From assembly GCF_024298845.1 (NCBI RefSeq), contig NZ_CP101156.1, positions 2,728,001 through 2,792,000 of the forward strand: DNA of 64,000 bases, given 5' to 3'. The stretch comes from Natronosalvus amylolyticus. GTDB lineage: Archaea > Halobacteriota > Halobacteria > Halobacteriales > Natrialbaceae. Below the pieces are notes generated by a model. It searched no databases, was not told the origin of the DNA, and saw only the letters and a program-made list of their open reading frames with translations. Positions 55,762 to 64,000 of the stretch are shown here, one piece after another. Each line of letters starts with the position of its first letter. The first letter of the stretch is position 1. Both the position numbers and the translations under genes were made by a program.

Positions 55762-56858
55762 TGGTGGCAACTAACCGTCTCGACTGGACTCGACGGCTTC
55801 CCGAGGAGTACGCCGTTTCCGGCGCCCTCATCGCGGTGACGGTTCTGTCCACGATATTTATTCTGGGGTGGATTCCTGCGCTTGCGCCACAGCAGTGGCC
55901 GACGCTCTTCCTCGAGTTTCCGTTCGGCTCCGAGCGGGGACTCGAGATGCCAGTCCCTCGCGAGTGGTCGGTGGTGTTCGTCGGCTTTCCGACGGTGTAC
56001 GACCTGTTCTGGGGAGCGACCTGTAGCACCGTCGATACGTGGCTCGTCTGTAGTGGCTTCCTCCAGCGAGGGTTCACGGCCGGGATTTTGATCGGGATTA
56101 CCGCCCCAATCGTCGGTGCGTATCTCGTCAACCGACAGATGGCACTCATCGGTGAGGCCCTCGCCCACACGGCCTTTGGCGGCGTGGCAATCGGTCTGTT
56201 CGTCGGCGCTGCCGTGCCGAGTGTGAATTACCCGCTGTTGTTCGCGCTGGTCGCGGCCGCACTTGCTGCCCTCGGGATGCAGTATATCGCGGTCAAAACC
56301 GACGGCTACGCCGACATACCAATCGCGATTATGCTCACCGGCGGCTTCGCAGTCGGGATTGCGGTTATTTCCTACGGCGTCGTCTTCAGTTCGACCGTCG
56401 AGAGCTATCTCTTCGGGGACATCCTGTTCGTCCCGTTCGAAAACGTCCAGCTCATGGTCGGCCTCACGATGGTCGTCGCGGCAACGGTCGGATTGACCCA
56501 CAAGCAACTGCTGTTCATTACGTTCGACCGGGAAGCCGCCCGACTCGCCCGACTCAACGTCTGGTTCTACGATACGTTACTTATCGTCCTCACGGCGCTG
56601 GTCGTCGTCGCCGCGATGCAAATCCTCGGCGCGATTCTCGTCGCTGGGATGCTCGTCATCCCCGTCGCTGCTGCGATGCAACTCACGAGTAGCTTCAATC
56701 GTGGAATGCTATTGTCCGTCATCCTCGGACAGGTCGCAATATTCGGTGGCATCTTTCTCTCGTATTCCTGGAACATTGCAACCGGTGCGATGATCATCAT
56801 CGTCGCCATCGCCGTCTACCTCGCTGCCGTCAGCAGCACGCTCCTTCGGCAACTGTAG
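55761..56858 (+). CDS. Metal ABC transporter, permease
   Basis: The 365-residue protein from ATG 55761 (MVATNRLDW) overlaps the ATPase stop by one base. It has an N-terminal segment of about 110 residues with an extra span, then about eight spans of the ABC-3 family with LIGEALAHTAFGGVAIGLFVG (EAA-like loop). VATVGLTHKQLLFITFD and ILGAILVAGMLVIPVAAAM complete it. It forms the membrane channel for Zn/Mn import. The N-terminal addition before the ABC-3 domain is longer than in bacterial ZnuB. Confidence 0.9.
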   Translation: MVATNRLDWTRRLPEEYAVSGALIAVTVLSTIFILGWIPALAPQQWPTLFLEFPFGSERGLEMPVPREWSVVFVGFPTVYDLFWGATCSTVDTWLVCSGFLQRGFTAGILIGITAPIVGAYLVNRQMALIGEALAHTAFGGVAIGLFVGAAVPSVNYPLLFALVAAALAALGMQYIAVKTDGYADIPIAIMLTGGFAVGIAVISYGVVFSSTVESYLFGDILFVPFENVQLMVGLTMVVAATVGLTHKQLLFITFDREAARLARLNVWFYDTLLIVLTALVVVAAMQILGAILVAGMLVIPVAAAMQLTSSFNRGMLLSVILGQVAIFGGIFLSYSWNIATGAMIIIVAIAVYLAAVSSTLLRQL

Positions 56859-56875
56859 AAACCAATCGAACCGGA

Positions 56876-58960
56876 TCAGTTCTCGTCCTCAGCACCCGCG
56901 TCCGTTCCCTCATCTTCCGCACTCGAGAGTCCCTCGTTCGGGCCGCGCTCGAGCGCCGGCGGGGCCTCGCTGTACTCGCTGTAGCCGTCGAACCAGCGTT
57001 GGATGCGCTCGAGGCGGTCGACGACGTGACCGGGTTCGCCAGACCGGGAGAGTTCGTGTCCCTCGCGGGGATAGCGAACCATGCGGGTGTCGACGCCGTG
57101 TTTTTTCAGGCCGAGATAGAACAGTTCGGCCGTGTTCGCCGGCGTCCGATAGTCCTCGTCCGAGTGGAGCACCAGCGTGGGCGTCTCGACGTCGGGTACG
57201 TGCGCAACCGGCGACTGCTCCCACAGGTATTCGGGGTCCTCCCACGGGGTGACACCGTAGTCACCCTCGACGAGTTTGAACGCGTCCGTCGAACCGTAAA
57301 AGCTCGTGAAGTCGTAGACCCCACGCTGGCTCACCGCGGCCCGGAACCGGTCGGTCTGGCCGACCGTCCAGGCGGTCATGAAGCCGCCGAAACTGCCGCC
57401 GGTGACGTACTGCTCGTCGGTGTCGACGTACTCGCGTGCACAAACGAGGTCGACGCCGGCGAGGATATCCGTCAGCGTGACGGCACCCCAGTCGCGTTCG
57501 ATGGCTGCGGCGTGGTCTTCGCCATACCCGATCGATCCGCGAGGGTTCGACCAGAAGACGACGTATCCCGCAGCCGCGAGGCTCTGGAACTCGTGCCACA
57601 TCGTGCCGCTTTCGGTCCACTGGCCGTGTGGCCCGCCGTGAATTTCGACGACGAGTGGATAGGACTCCTCCTCCGCAAAGTTCGGAGGCGTGAGAACCCA
57701 GCCCTGTACCGGCCCCTGTTCGCTCTCGTAGCGAAGTTCTTCTGGTTGGGCAACGGCTCTGTCCTCGAGGTAGTCCGCGTTCACGCGAGTCAGTCGTGTC
57801 GCTTCGTTGCCCGCGCGCGTGGACGCGAAGACATCGCCGGGATGGTCCCACTCGCTCTGGATGTAGGCGACGGCGTTTTGACCCACGGAAAAGTCTTCGA
57901 CCGTAACTCCCTCGCCGTACACTTTCGTCGGCGGTTCGCTTCCGTCGCCCGGGACCGACCAGCAGACGACCGACCCCTCGTCGGGCGTCAAGAAATACAG
58001 CGTCGAGTCGTCAGGACTCCACTCGAAACGACCGGTAATCGTCCGATCGATCGAATCGGTGACCGTCACGGCCGTCTCGGTCGTCCGGTCGTACACCTCG
58101 AGGTTCGTCTGACGGAGCGTAAACCGCTCTCGTGGGGTCCGCGGATAGGCAACCCGCCCGTCTTCGGTCGCCTCGAGCGAGGTTACCCAGCCGACGGTTT
58201 CGGTGACCGCCTCGACGTCGCCTGTGTCGAGGTCGTGGGCCAGGATTTCTGATTCGATGGAGTCGTCGGGTTCCTCGCCAAGCTTTCGTGCGTAGTAGAT
58301 CGTTTCCCCGTCACCCCAGGTCGCCCCGGTAAAGTCCTCGCCACCGTCGGTTAACCGCGTGATGGCGTCGTTGTCGCCCTCGGTAACGACACCCTGTTCG
58401 AGGGCCTTCGCTACCTCGAGGGTGTAAACGTGGCTTCGCCGACCGTCGGTGTAACGCTGGGCAGCCCGGTAGATCATGCGGTCGATGACGCGCGGGTCGG
58501 GCGTCTCCGGTTCGTAGTCGCTCTCGACGGCCATATCTCGTCCCTCCTCGCGGTCCTCGGGGGTCGACGACTGCGTAAAGAGGAGCTTCGAGCCGTCGGG
58601 GCTCCACTCGAGGCCGCTCACGCCTCCAACGACGCTCGTTACCTGACGGGCTTCCCCGCCGTCGGTGGGAAGGAGCCACAGCTGTGGCCGATCGTCGTCG
58701 GCCCCGCGCGTGCTGACGAACGCGAGGTGGGAACCGTCGGGACTCCAGCGTGGCTGGCTGTCGACGCCCTCACTGACGGTGAACTGGGTAGGATCGTCCC
58801 CGCCGAAAGGAACCACGTAAATCGTCGCCTCGAGCGTCTCGTCGTCCTCTGGAACCGTGCGGACGAACGCGACCCGGTCACCATCAGGCGACAGTTGTGG
58901 GTCAGAAACCTGCGTAATCTCGTGATAATCAGTCGGCGAAACCGTGTGCATAGTCACCAT
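56876..58960 (-). CDS. S9-family peptidase (acylaminoacyl peptidase-like)
   Basis: The 694-residue protein has an N-terminal beta-propeller, with WSPDGSHLAFVST- and WSPDGSKLLFT-type repeats. A C-terminal alpha/beta hydrolase carries nucleophile GGSFGGFM near residue 530, Asp in VLHSDEDYRTP near 615 and His in REGHELSRSGEPGH near 650. It cleaves short peptides in the cytoplasm. ATG 58951 (MHTVSPTDYHEIT) is an alternative start, three codons inside. A TATA-like element about 20-25 bp upstream allows a leaderless start. It is convergent with the metal permease gene. Confidence 0.92.
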   Translation of the reverse strand: MVTMHTVSPTDYHEITQVSDPQLSPDGDRVAFVRTVPEDDETLEATIYVVPFGGDDPTQFTVSEGVDSQPRWSPDGSHLAFVSTRGADDDRPQLWLLPTDGGEARQVTSVVGGVSGLEWSPDGSKLLFTQSSTPEDREEGRDMAVESDYEPETPDPRVIDRMIYRAAQRYTDGRRSHVYTLEVAKALEQGVVTEGDNDAITRLTDGGEDFTGATWGDGETIYYARKLGEEPDDSIESEILAHDLDTGDVEAVTETVGWVTSLEATEDGRVAYPRTPRERFTLRQTNLEVYDRTTETAVTVTDSIDRTITGRFEWSPDDSTLYFLTPDEGSVVCWSVPGDGSEPPTKVYGEGVTVEDFSVGQNAVAYIQSEWDHPGDVFASTRAGNEATRLTRVNADYLEDRAVAQPEELRYESEQGPVQGWVLTPPNFAEEESYPLVVEIHGGPHGQWTESGTMWHEFQSLAAAGYVVFWSNPRGSIGYGEDHAAAIERDWGAVTLTDILAGVDLVCAREYVDTDEQYVTGGSFGGFMTAWTVGQTDRFRAAVSQRGVYDFTSFYGSTDAFKLVEGDYGVTPWEDPEYLWEQSPVAHVPDVETPTLVLHSDEDYRTPANTAELFYLGLKKHGVDTRMVRYPREGHELSRSGEPGHVVDRLERIQRWFDGYSEYSEAPPALERGPNEGLSSAEDEGTDAGAEDEN

Positions 58961-59161
58961 TTCGAGAGATGGTGATTAGGTATTTCGATTCGAGATACTC
59001 GCCTCGTCTCCGAATCGAGTGGCGACCGTTACTCGAGCAGCGGAGAGTTTCACAATAAGTTGAGTTTTCAAGGAGCATGTGGCTCAAAATTCGAACTATA
59101 TCACGATAATATTCAATTTATGCAGGGATTATTAATCAACTGGTGTAGTTTTGTCGCTGTC

Positions 59162-60253
59162 ATGGTGCGACCACTCAAACGACGCCGCTTCATTGCGGTC
59201 TCAGGGGTTGCTGGACTGGCAAGTATCGCAGGCTGCATCGGTGACGATGTCGACGACGACGCAAACGGTGATGACACGGACGACGTCGACGACGCAGACG
59301 ACGTTGACGATACCGACGACACGGACGACACCGACGACACGGACGACACCGACGATACCGACGAGGAAGAGGACATCGAAGACGCCGATCCGGACGAGGG
59401 GGGTGAGGTACTCTCCTGGCACGCGGGTGGCACGGGCGGTACCTACTACCCGCTTTCGGGCGAGATGAAGTCTATCGTGGAAGCAAACACCCCACACGGA
59501 CTGCAGGTGCAATCGACCGGTGCGAGCGTCGAAAACGTCGGGAGTCTCGGACGCGAAGAGGCAGACTTCGCGCTGATCCAGAACGACATCGCCTTCTTCG
59601 CCGTCAACGGAACCGGCATCGAAGACTTCGAGGGCCAACCTATCGAGAACATCCGTGGCGTCGCCACGCTGTATCCCGAAACGATTCACATCATCACTCA
59701 GGCCGACTCGGGCATCGAATCGGTCGAAGACCTCGAGGGCGCGACGGTCAACACCGGTGACCTCGGCAGCGGAACCCAGGTCAACGCGCTCCAGATCCTC
59801 GAGTCCGCGGGCGTCGAGGACTTCGAAGAACAGAACACCGACTTCGCCTCCGCGACCGACCAGATCCGTGACGGTGACATCGACGCCGCCGTCATCGTCG
59901 GTGGCTGGCCCGTCGGCTCGGTCGAAGAGCTCGCCTCGACTGAGGACATTTCGCTGGTTGCGGTCGACGGGGACGTCCGCGATGCCGTCATGGAAGACGC
60001 GGAGTGGATGGCTGCAGATACCATCCCCGGCGGCACCTACGATGGGGTCGACGACGACGTCGAGACAGTCTCCGTCCAGGCGATGATCGCTACGCACGAG
60101 GGCCTCGACGAGGGTATCGTCGAGGAGGTGACGACGGCTATCTTCGACAACACCGACGACTTCAGTATCAAGGCAGACTTCATCAGTGCCGACACCGCAC
60201 AGGACGGCATGCCGATCGATCTCCACCCCGGTGCCGAAGCCTACTTCGGCTAA
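59162..60253 (+). CDS. TAXI-family TRAP transporter substrate-binding lipoprotein
   Basis: The 363-residue protein from ATG 59162 (MVRPLKRRRFIAVSGVAG) has a Tat-like signal and lipobox IAGC at about residue 22. A 45-residue linker of D-D-T/V/A units encoded by 9-bp tandem repeats (59296-59364) follows. The domain starts VLSWHAGGTGGTYYPLSGEM, typical of TAXI proteins, with QSTGASVENVGSL, FALIQNDIAFFA and GWPVGSVEELAS. It binds a small acid in the periplasm-like space and hands it to the permease. Substrate unknown. Confidence 0.9.
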   Translation: MVRPLKRRRFIAVSGVAGLASIAGCIGDDVDDDANGDDTDDVDDADDVDDTDDTDDTDDTDDTDDTDEEEDIEDADPDEGGEVLSWHAGGTGGTYYPLSGEMKSIVEANTPHGLQVQSTGASVENVGSLGREEADFALIQNDIAFFAVNGTGIEDFEGQPIENIRGVATLYPETIHIITQADSGIESVEDLEGATVNTGDLGSGTQVNALQILESAGVEDFEEQNTDFASATDQIRDGDIDAAVIVGGWPVGSVEELASTEDISLVAVDGDVRDAVMEDAEWMAADTIPGGTYDGVDDDVETVSVQAMIATHEGLDEGIVEEVTTAIFDNTDDFSIKADFISADTAQDGMPIDLHPGAEAYFG

Positions 60254-60273
60254 TCACGGATCGATCGCCACCC

Positions 60274-60903
60274 GTGTTCACCCGTCGTCCAGCCCGTCTG
60301 GGAGCCGCCGTCATCGTCACCGTCAGCTTCGTCGCCGTCGCTAGCTTCGTCGCCGTTTCCGCATTCGGCGCTGCCTCGAGCGTCCCGTTCGACACGAGTG
60401 CGATCGAAACCGAGAGCCAGCCCGGCGAGGGTGGCGAAACCGAGCCGGCGTACACGCTCGTCGTCGCCGACGCCGAAACCGGAGAGACGCTACTCGAGGC
60501 CCCGGTCGAAGACGGTGACACCGTTACGCTCGCGTACACCCACAGCGTCGAGAAAACGCCGGTCGAAGACGTCTACGTCGTCGATGGGACGACACTGCAG
60601 ATGACTGAGATGCGATTTCGATCACACGGGGCCGGACTGCCGAGCGACGAGTCCGTCGAGCGAGACGGCGAGTGGTTCGTCGTCGACCGCAACGACCGCT
60701 ACGAAACGGTTCGCGTCGCACCCGGAGCGATTGCTGGTCACGAGCTGGTTCTCGAGTCAGACCAACACGGTGACGAGCAAGATGACGGAAAGCGCTACGA
60801 TCTGGTCGAACACTCGGACGGACAGGTGACGCTGACGGTTCGAGCGAACGCACAGACCGACTCGACCTCGAGCGAGTCCACCGACGGCGAAAAGACAGGA
60901 TAA
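60274..60903 (+). CDS. DUF1850 membrane-anchored protein
   Basis: The 209-residue protein from GTG 60274 (VFTRRPARLG) starts 20 bp after the TAXI stop. One N-terminal span (about 10-34) is followed by a DUF1850 domain: VVADAETGETLLEAPVEDGDTV, then LAYTHSVEKTPVEDVYVVDG near residue 88 and MRFRSHGAGLPSDE. DUF1850 proteins accompany TAXI-TRAP permeases but their function is unknown. The gap to the permease gene is 10 bp. Confidence 0.85.
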   Translation: MFTRRPARLGAAVIVTVSFVAVASFVAVSAFGAASSVPFDTSAIETESQPGEGGETEPAYTLVVADAETGETLLEAPVEDGDTVTLAYTHSVEKTPVEDVYVVDGTTLQMTEMRFRSHGAGLPSDESVERDGEWFVVDRNDRYETVRVAPGAIAGHELVLESDQHGDEQDDGKRYDLVEHSDGQVTLTVRANAQTDSTSSESTDGEKTG

Positions 60904-60913
60904 GGGTGCACAT

Positions 60914-63631
60914 ATGAGCGTAGATACTGGCGGCACCGACGAGTTATCGGAGGCCGAGCAAGAACAGATTTTACAGGAGGTCGAACGACGGCGGACGCTT
61001 ACCGGACGGCTGGCGATGCTCGTCGCGCTCATCGGGATCTCGTTTTCGGCGTTTCAGATGTGGATCGCCGCCAGAAGTTTCATCTTCGACGTAACTATCC
61101 CCGTGTACGGGACCGTCCGGCTGGGATCGCTTCAGCTCTTGCAAGTGAACGCGATTCACGTCACCTTCGCACTCGTGCTCGCGTTCTTGCTCTTTCCGGC
61201 AAGTCGCGGCAACGGACCCATAACCCGCCGACTCGGTCGAATCGAACCGGCCGTCCGTGACCGACTGGGACCCGACCACGCGCTGAGTACGGTGGTCTCG
61301 AAACTGGCCGCCTTCGGCCGGTGGGCCGCGCTCGACCCCAATATGAACCGGGTAACGCCGATCGACGTGGTCATGATCGTGCTCGCGATTTTGCCCGCCC
61401 ACTACATCGTTACCCAGTGGGAGGAGATCCGGTCGATCGCGCTCTTTCGGTTCGAGGATACACAGGGAATTCACGACGTGTTGCCCTTCCTCGAGCCCCC
61501 GGTGATGGCCATCGCCTGGCTCGGAATTCCGGTCGACGAGGCCTCCTATGCGTTCTGGCTGGGCGTTCTCGGGCTATTGCTCGTCCTCGAGGCAACGCGA
61601 CGGGCGCTTGGCATCTTGCTCATGAGCCTGGTCGGGATGTTCATCGTGTACGCCCGATGGGGGTATCTCGTGCCTCGGGATTCAGCGCTCGGGCCGCTCG
61701 CCATCCAGCCCGAAAACTGGGAAAATATCGTCTACAATCTCTGGTACACCGTCGAGGCCGGGGTGTTCTCCACGCCAGTGACCGTCAGCGTTCGGTTCAT
61801 CTACATCTTCATTCTCTTCGGCGCGTTCCTCGAGATGAGCGGCGCTGGCAAGTGGTTCATCGATCTCGCATACTCGCTGACGGGAACCCGAAAGGGCGGC
61901 CCGGCGAAAGCCAGCGTCGTCTCGAGTGGCTTCATGGGGATGCTCTCGGGGTCTTCAATCGCGAACACGGTGACGACGGGCGCGTTTACCATTCCGCTGA
62001 TGAAGCGCTCGGGGTACTCACCCGAGTTCTCGGGAGCCGTCGAATCGTCTTCCTCGTCCGGTGGCCAAATGCTCCCGCCCGTGATGGGGGCTGCCGCGTT
62101 CCTGATCGTCGAGTTCACCGGCACGCCGTACGCCGACGTGATCATCGCCGCAACCTTGCCCGCAGTTGCATTCTTTTTCGGCATGTGGGTCATGGTCCAC
62201 TTCGAAGCCGTTCGTGGAGGCATCGGCGGCCTTCCCCGGTCGGAACTCCCCGATCCACGGTCGAAGTTGCGCACGGGCTGGTTCTACCTGGTTCCAGTCG
62301 TCCTCCTGCTTTATTTCCTCGTCATCGCCCGATTTTCGATCAATCGTGCTGGCTGGTTCACCATCGTCGCCGTCGTCGCGCTCATCGCGTTCGTCGCTGC
62401 TTACGACGAGCGCTCTCGAGGCCCGATGATCGGCACGATTATCCTCCTCTTTCTCTTGCAGGCAGCCAGCTACACCGTCGTCGGCGGCGGTGTAACCGAT
62501 GCGATTCTGGTGGGACTCGGCCTCGAGAGCGCGGGCGAACCGCGCGGTATCGAATCGGCCCTGATCGCGGCGGCGAGCGGTCTCGGCACCATCGTCATCA
62601 TCGTGAGTTTGGCCTTCTTGCTCGCCCGGCCCCGAACCGAAGCACCACTGCTCGAACTCGACGACGCCGTCGACGATTCAGCCAAGCGGATGGCTAATAA
62701 GATGGGGCGGCCGGCGCTTGCCGGCAACCGTGCCTACCGGTTCAGCGCGTTCGTTCTGAAGTCGATGGACTCGGGCGCCAGAACGGCCACCACGGTCGTC
62801 ATCGCCGTCGCGGCCGCGGGCGTGATTCCCGGCGTCATCAGCGTCTCCGGGCTCGGACCGAACCTCGCTGCCCTCATCGATGCGGTCAGCGGCGGGTCGA
62901 TGCTGGCGCTGCTGGTGTTGACCGGTGTCGCTTCGATTATCTTCGGGATGGGGATGCCAACCACCGCGATGTATATCATCCTGATCGCCATGCTCGGCGG
63001 CCCCATCGAGGCTGCAGGCATCGCTATTCTGGCGGCTCACCTGTACGTACTGTACTTCGGGCTGATGGCCGACGTGACACCGCCCGTTGCCGTCGCGGCC
63101 TTCGCCGGTGCCGGCGTCGCTAAAGCGGACGAGTTCGGGACGGCGATAATAGCGTTCTTGCTCTCGCTCAACAAGGTCCTGGTTCCCTTCGCGTTCGTCT
63201 TCTCGCCGGGCATCATGTTCTTGCGACAACGCAACGGGGAATGGGAGGTCATCGGCTGGACCGACGTATTCGATCTCGGGTTTTTCATTCCCGAGGTAGT
63301 CATTCCCGTCGTCTCCATGTTCCTTGGCGTGTACGCACTCGGTGTGACGATTATCGGCTATCAGTACGCCAGCGTGAAACGGCTCAACCGGGCCCTGTAC
63401 GCCGTTGCCTCCCTGCTGTTGATGGTGCCCGAAATCCCGCTGTTACTTGCCGAAGGGGTGTTTACGCTCGCAGGCGTCCCCTCCGACCTGCTCATCTTCT
63501 CGATCACCGGGACGCTCAGAGCCGTCGGGCTCGTCATGCTCGTCGTACTCTCACAGCGGAACAGATCGCGCGGGATGACGCTCGAGCAAACCCCCACACC
63601 AGAAAAAGACGAGCGGGCCACAGAGGACTGA
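60914..63631 (+). CDS. TRAP transporter fused permease (4TM/12TM)
   Basis: The 905-residue protein has the small (DctQ-like) and large (DctM-like) subunits in one chain. Both small-subunit spans and the N-terminal polar helix (SEAEQEQILQEVERRR) precede the large part. Characteristic stretches include ATRRALGILLMSLVGMFIVYA, SGFMGMLSGSSIANTVTTGAFTIPLM, ESSSSSGGQMLPPVMGAAAF and GMGMPTTAMYIIL. It imports a solute with sodium or protons and works with the two upstream genes. Its stop is 1 bp from the stop of the convergent gene. Confidence 0.93.
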   Translation: MSVDTGGTDELSEAEQEQILQEVERRRTLTGRLAMLVALIGISFSAFQMWIAARSFIFDVTIPVYGTVRLGSLQLLQVNAIHVTFALVLAFLLFPASRGNGPITRRLGRIEPAVRDRLGPDHALSTVVSKLAAFGRWAALDPNMNRVTPIDVVMIVLAILPAHYIVTQWEEIRSIALFRFEDTQGIHDVLPFLEPPVMAIAWLGIPVDEASYAFWLGVLGLLLVLEATRRALGILLMSLVGMFIVYARWGYLVPRDSALGPLAIQPENWENIVYNLWYTVEAGVFSTPVTVSVRFIYIFILFGAFLEMSGAGKWFIDLAYSLTGTRKGGPAKASVVSSGFMGMLSGSSIANTVTTGAFTIPLMKRSGYSPEFSGAVESSSSSGGQMLPPVMGAAAFLIVEFTGTPYADVIIAATLPAVAFFFGMWVMVHFEAVRGGIGGLPRSELPDPRSKLRTGWFYLVPVVLLLYFLVIARFSINRAGWFTIVAVVALIAFVAAYDERSRGPMIGTIILLFLLQAASYTVVGGGVTDAILVGLGLESAGEPRGIESALIAAASGLGTIVIIVSLAFLLARPRTEAPLLELDDAVDDSAKRMANKMGRPALAGNRAYRFSAFVLKSMDSGARTATTVVIAVAAAGVIPGVISVSGLGPNLAALIDAVSGGSMLALLVLTGVASIIFGMGMPTTAMYIILIAMLGGPIEAAGIAILAAHLYVLYFGLMADVTPPVAVAAFAGAGVAKADEFGTAIIAFLLSLNKVLVPFAFVFSPGIMFLRQRNGEWEVIGWTDVFDLGFFIPEVVIPVVSMFLGVYALGVTIIGYQYASVKRLNRALYAVASLLLMVPEIPLLLAEGVFTLAGVPSDLLIFSITGTLRAVGLVMLVVLSQRNRSRGMTLEQTPTPEKDERATED

Positions 63632-63632
63632 T

Positions 63633-64000
63633 TCAATCGTCTTCGGCGACCATCGAAGGGCGGCCCATGGCCTCGAAGCCGTGCTCGAGGTCGGCTAACA
63701 GGTCCTCGGTCCCTTCGACGCCCACCGACACTCGAATCAGGGTGTCGGAAATACCGAGCAATTCCCGTTCCTCTGGAGATAGTGGTTCGTGAGTCATCCC
63801 TGCCGGGAGTTCGATCAGGCTCTCGACCCCGCCGACACTGACGGCGAGGGTGAACTCCTCGAGCGCCTCGAGGAAGCGTTTTGCGTCGGCGAGTTCGCCT
63901 GCGAGTTCGAACGAGAGGATGCCGCCGTAGCCGTCCATCTGCTCGCTCGCGAGGTCGTGTTGTGGGTGACTCTCGAGACCGGGGTAATGGACGGCCGTGA
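63633..64000 (-). CDS. Cystathionine gamma-synthase-type PLP enzyme, C-terminal part (5' end outside window)
   Basis: The last 121 residues are visible, from VHYPGLESHPQHDLASEQMD to the stop at 63633. The segment HYPGLESHPQHDLASEQM and FTLAVSVGGVESLIELPAGM-THEPLS are conserved in cystathionine gamma-synthase, gamma-lyase and O-acetylhomoserine sulfhydrylase. The catalytic Lys lies upstream of the window, so the exact reaction cannot be decided. The gene runs leftward and its stop is separated from the permease stop by one base. Confidence 0.88.
   Translation of the reverse strand, partial: TAVHYPGLESHPQHDLASEQMDGYGGILSFELAGELADAKRFLEALEEFTLAVSVGGVESLIELPAGMTHEPLSPEERELLGISDTLIRVSVGVEGTEDLLADLEHGFEAMGRPSMVAEDD

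Noticed and set aside
59240-59365. CRISPR-like or satellite repeat in the Asp-rich DNA
   Set aside because: The repeat is in frame, coding for an Asp/Thr linker after a lipobox, with 9-bp units and no spacers.

Overview
The window is a stretch of a haloarchaeal chromosome. The proteins are strongly acidic. Several are Tat-type lipoproteins with an Asp/Gly/Ser/Thr-rich linker after the lipobox cysteine. The DNA is GC-rich with very frequent CTCGAG. Lineage-typical genes include a blue-copper halocyanin-like protein, a halophilic 2Fe-2S ferredoxin, the archaeal glucose-6-phosphate dehydrogenase Azf, a ba3-type oxidase (Cba) and an F420 reductase. The CTCGAG richness and protein similarities suggest Natrialbaceae, which is an inference. 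The high GC content throws up many long antisense open frames; I treated these as shadows. Both ends are cut through genes: aspartate kinase on the left and a cystathionine gamma-synthase-type enzyme on the right.

Region by region. 1-9.2 kb: aspartokinase, a His-rich secreted metallopeptidase, ferredoxin, a PiT phosphate permease, hisA, a metallo-beta-lactamase-fold hydrolase and an aldehyde:ferredoxin oxidoreductase. 9.2-15.5 kb: unknown membrane proteins and ileS. 15.6-23.3 kb: a respiratory island. Here cbaD-cbaB-cbaA (ba3 oxidase) diverges from a small CbaE-like membrane protein, a SafE/TauE-family membrane protein and a CcoI/FixI-like copper ATPase, with two further small membrane-protein genes downstream of cbaA. 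A 17-bp palindrome beginning TTCCCACGC occurs three times, upstream of each transcription unit, and is a candidate operator for the whole island. 23.3-33.3 kb: accessory-looking genes (YqcI/YcgG family, MOSC, Nudix, PAP2, small membrane proteins, a DUF4397-halocyanin fusion, MFS permease, PGF-CTERM surface protein, cold-shock protein). This part also holds a decayed FAD-oxidoreductase start, a two-copy hairpin repeat and a striking four-hairpin element closed by an outer stem.

33.3-43.5 kb: YhhQ-type transporter, M29-like aminopeptidase, ThpR, Azf, tryptophanase, then pyrG-guaAb-DUF7126. 43.5-44.2 kb: an unexplained GC-rich structured stretch with its own TATA box and a terminator-like hairpin, a candidate non-coding RNA. 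44.2-53.7 kb: thioredoxin, a DUF4382 lipoprotein, npdG, a glycerophosphodiester phosphodiesterase, a CNNM/CBS protein, a small flavoprotein, a second PiT permease, DUF5828 and upp. 53.9-56.9 kb: a metal ABC transporter operon (binding protein, ATPase, permease) preceded by a DtxR/SirR-type palindrome. 56.9-64 kb: an S9 peptidase and a TAXI-TRAP uptake operon (TAXI binding protein, DUF1850 protein, fused 4TM/12TM permease).

Most genes look intact. Starts were moved inside the longest open frames where homology, a TATA box at leaderless distance, a Shine-Dalgarno sequence or an upstream gene demanded it. No tRNA, rRNA, CRISPR array or intact insertion sequence was found.
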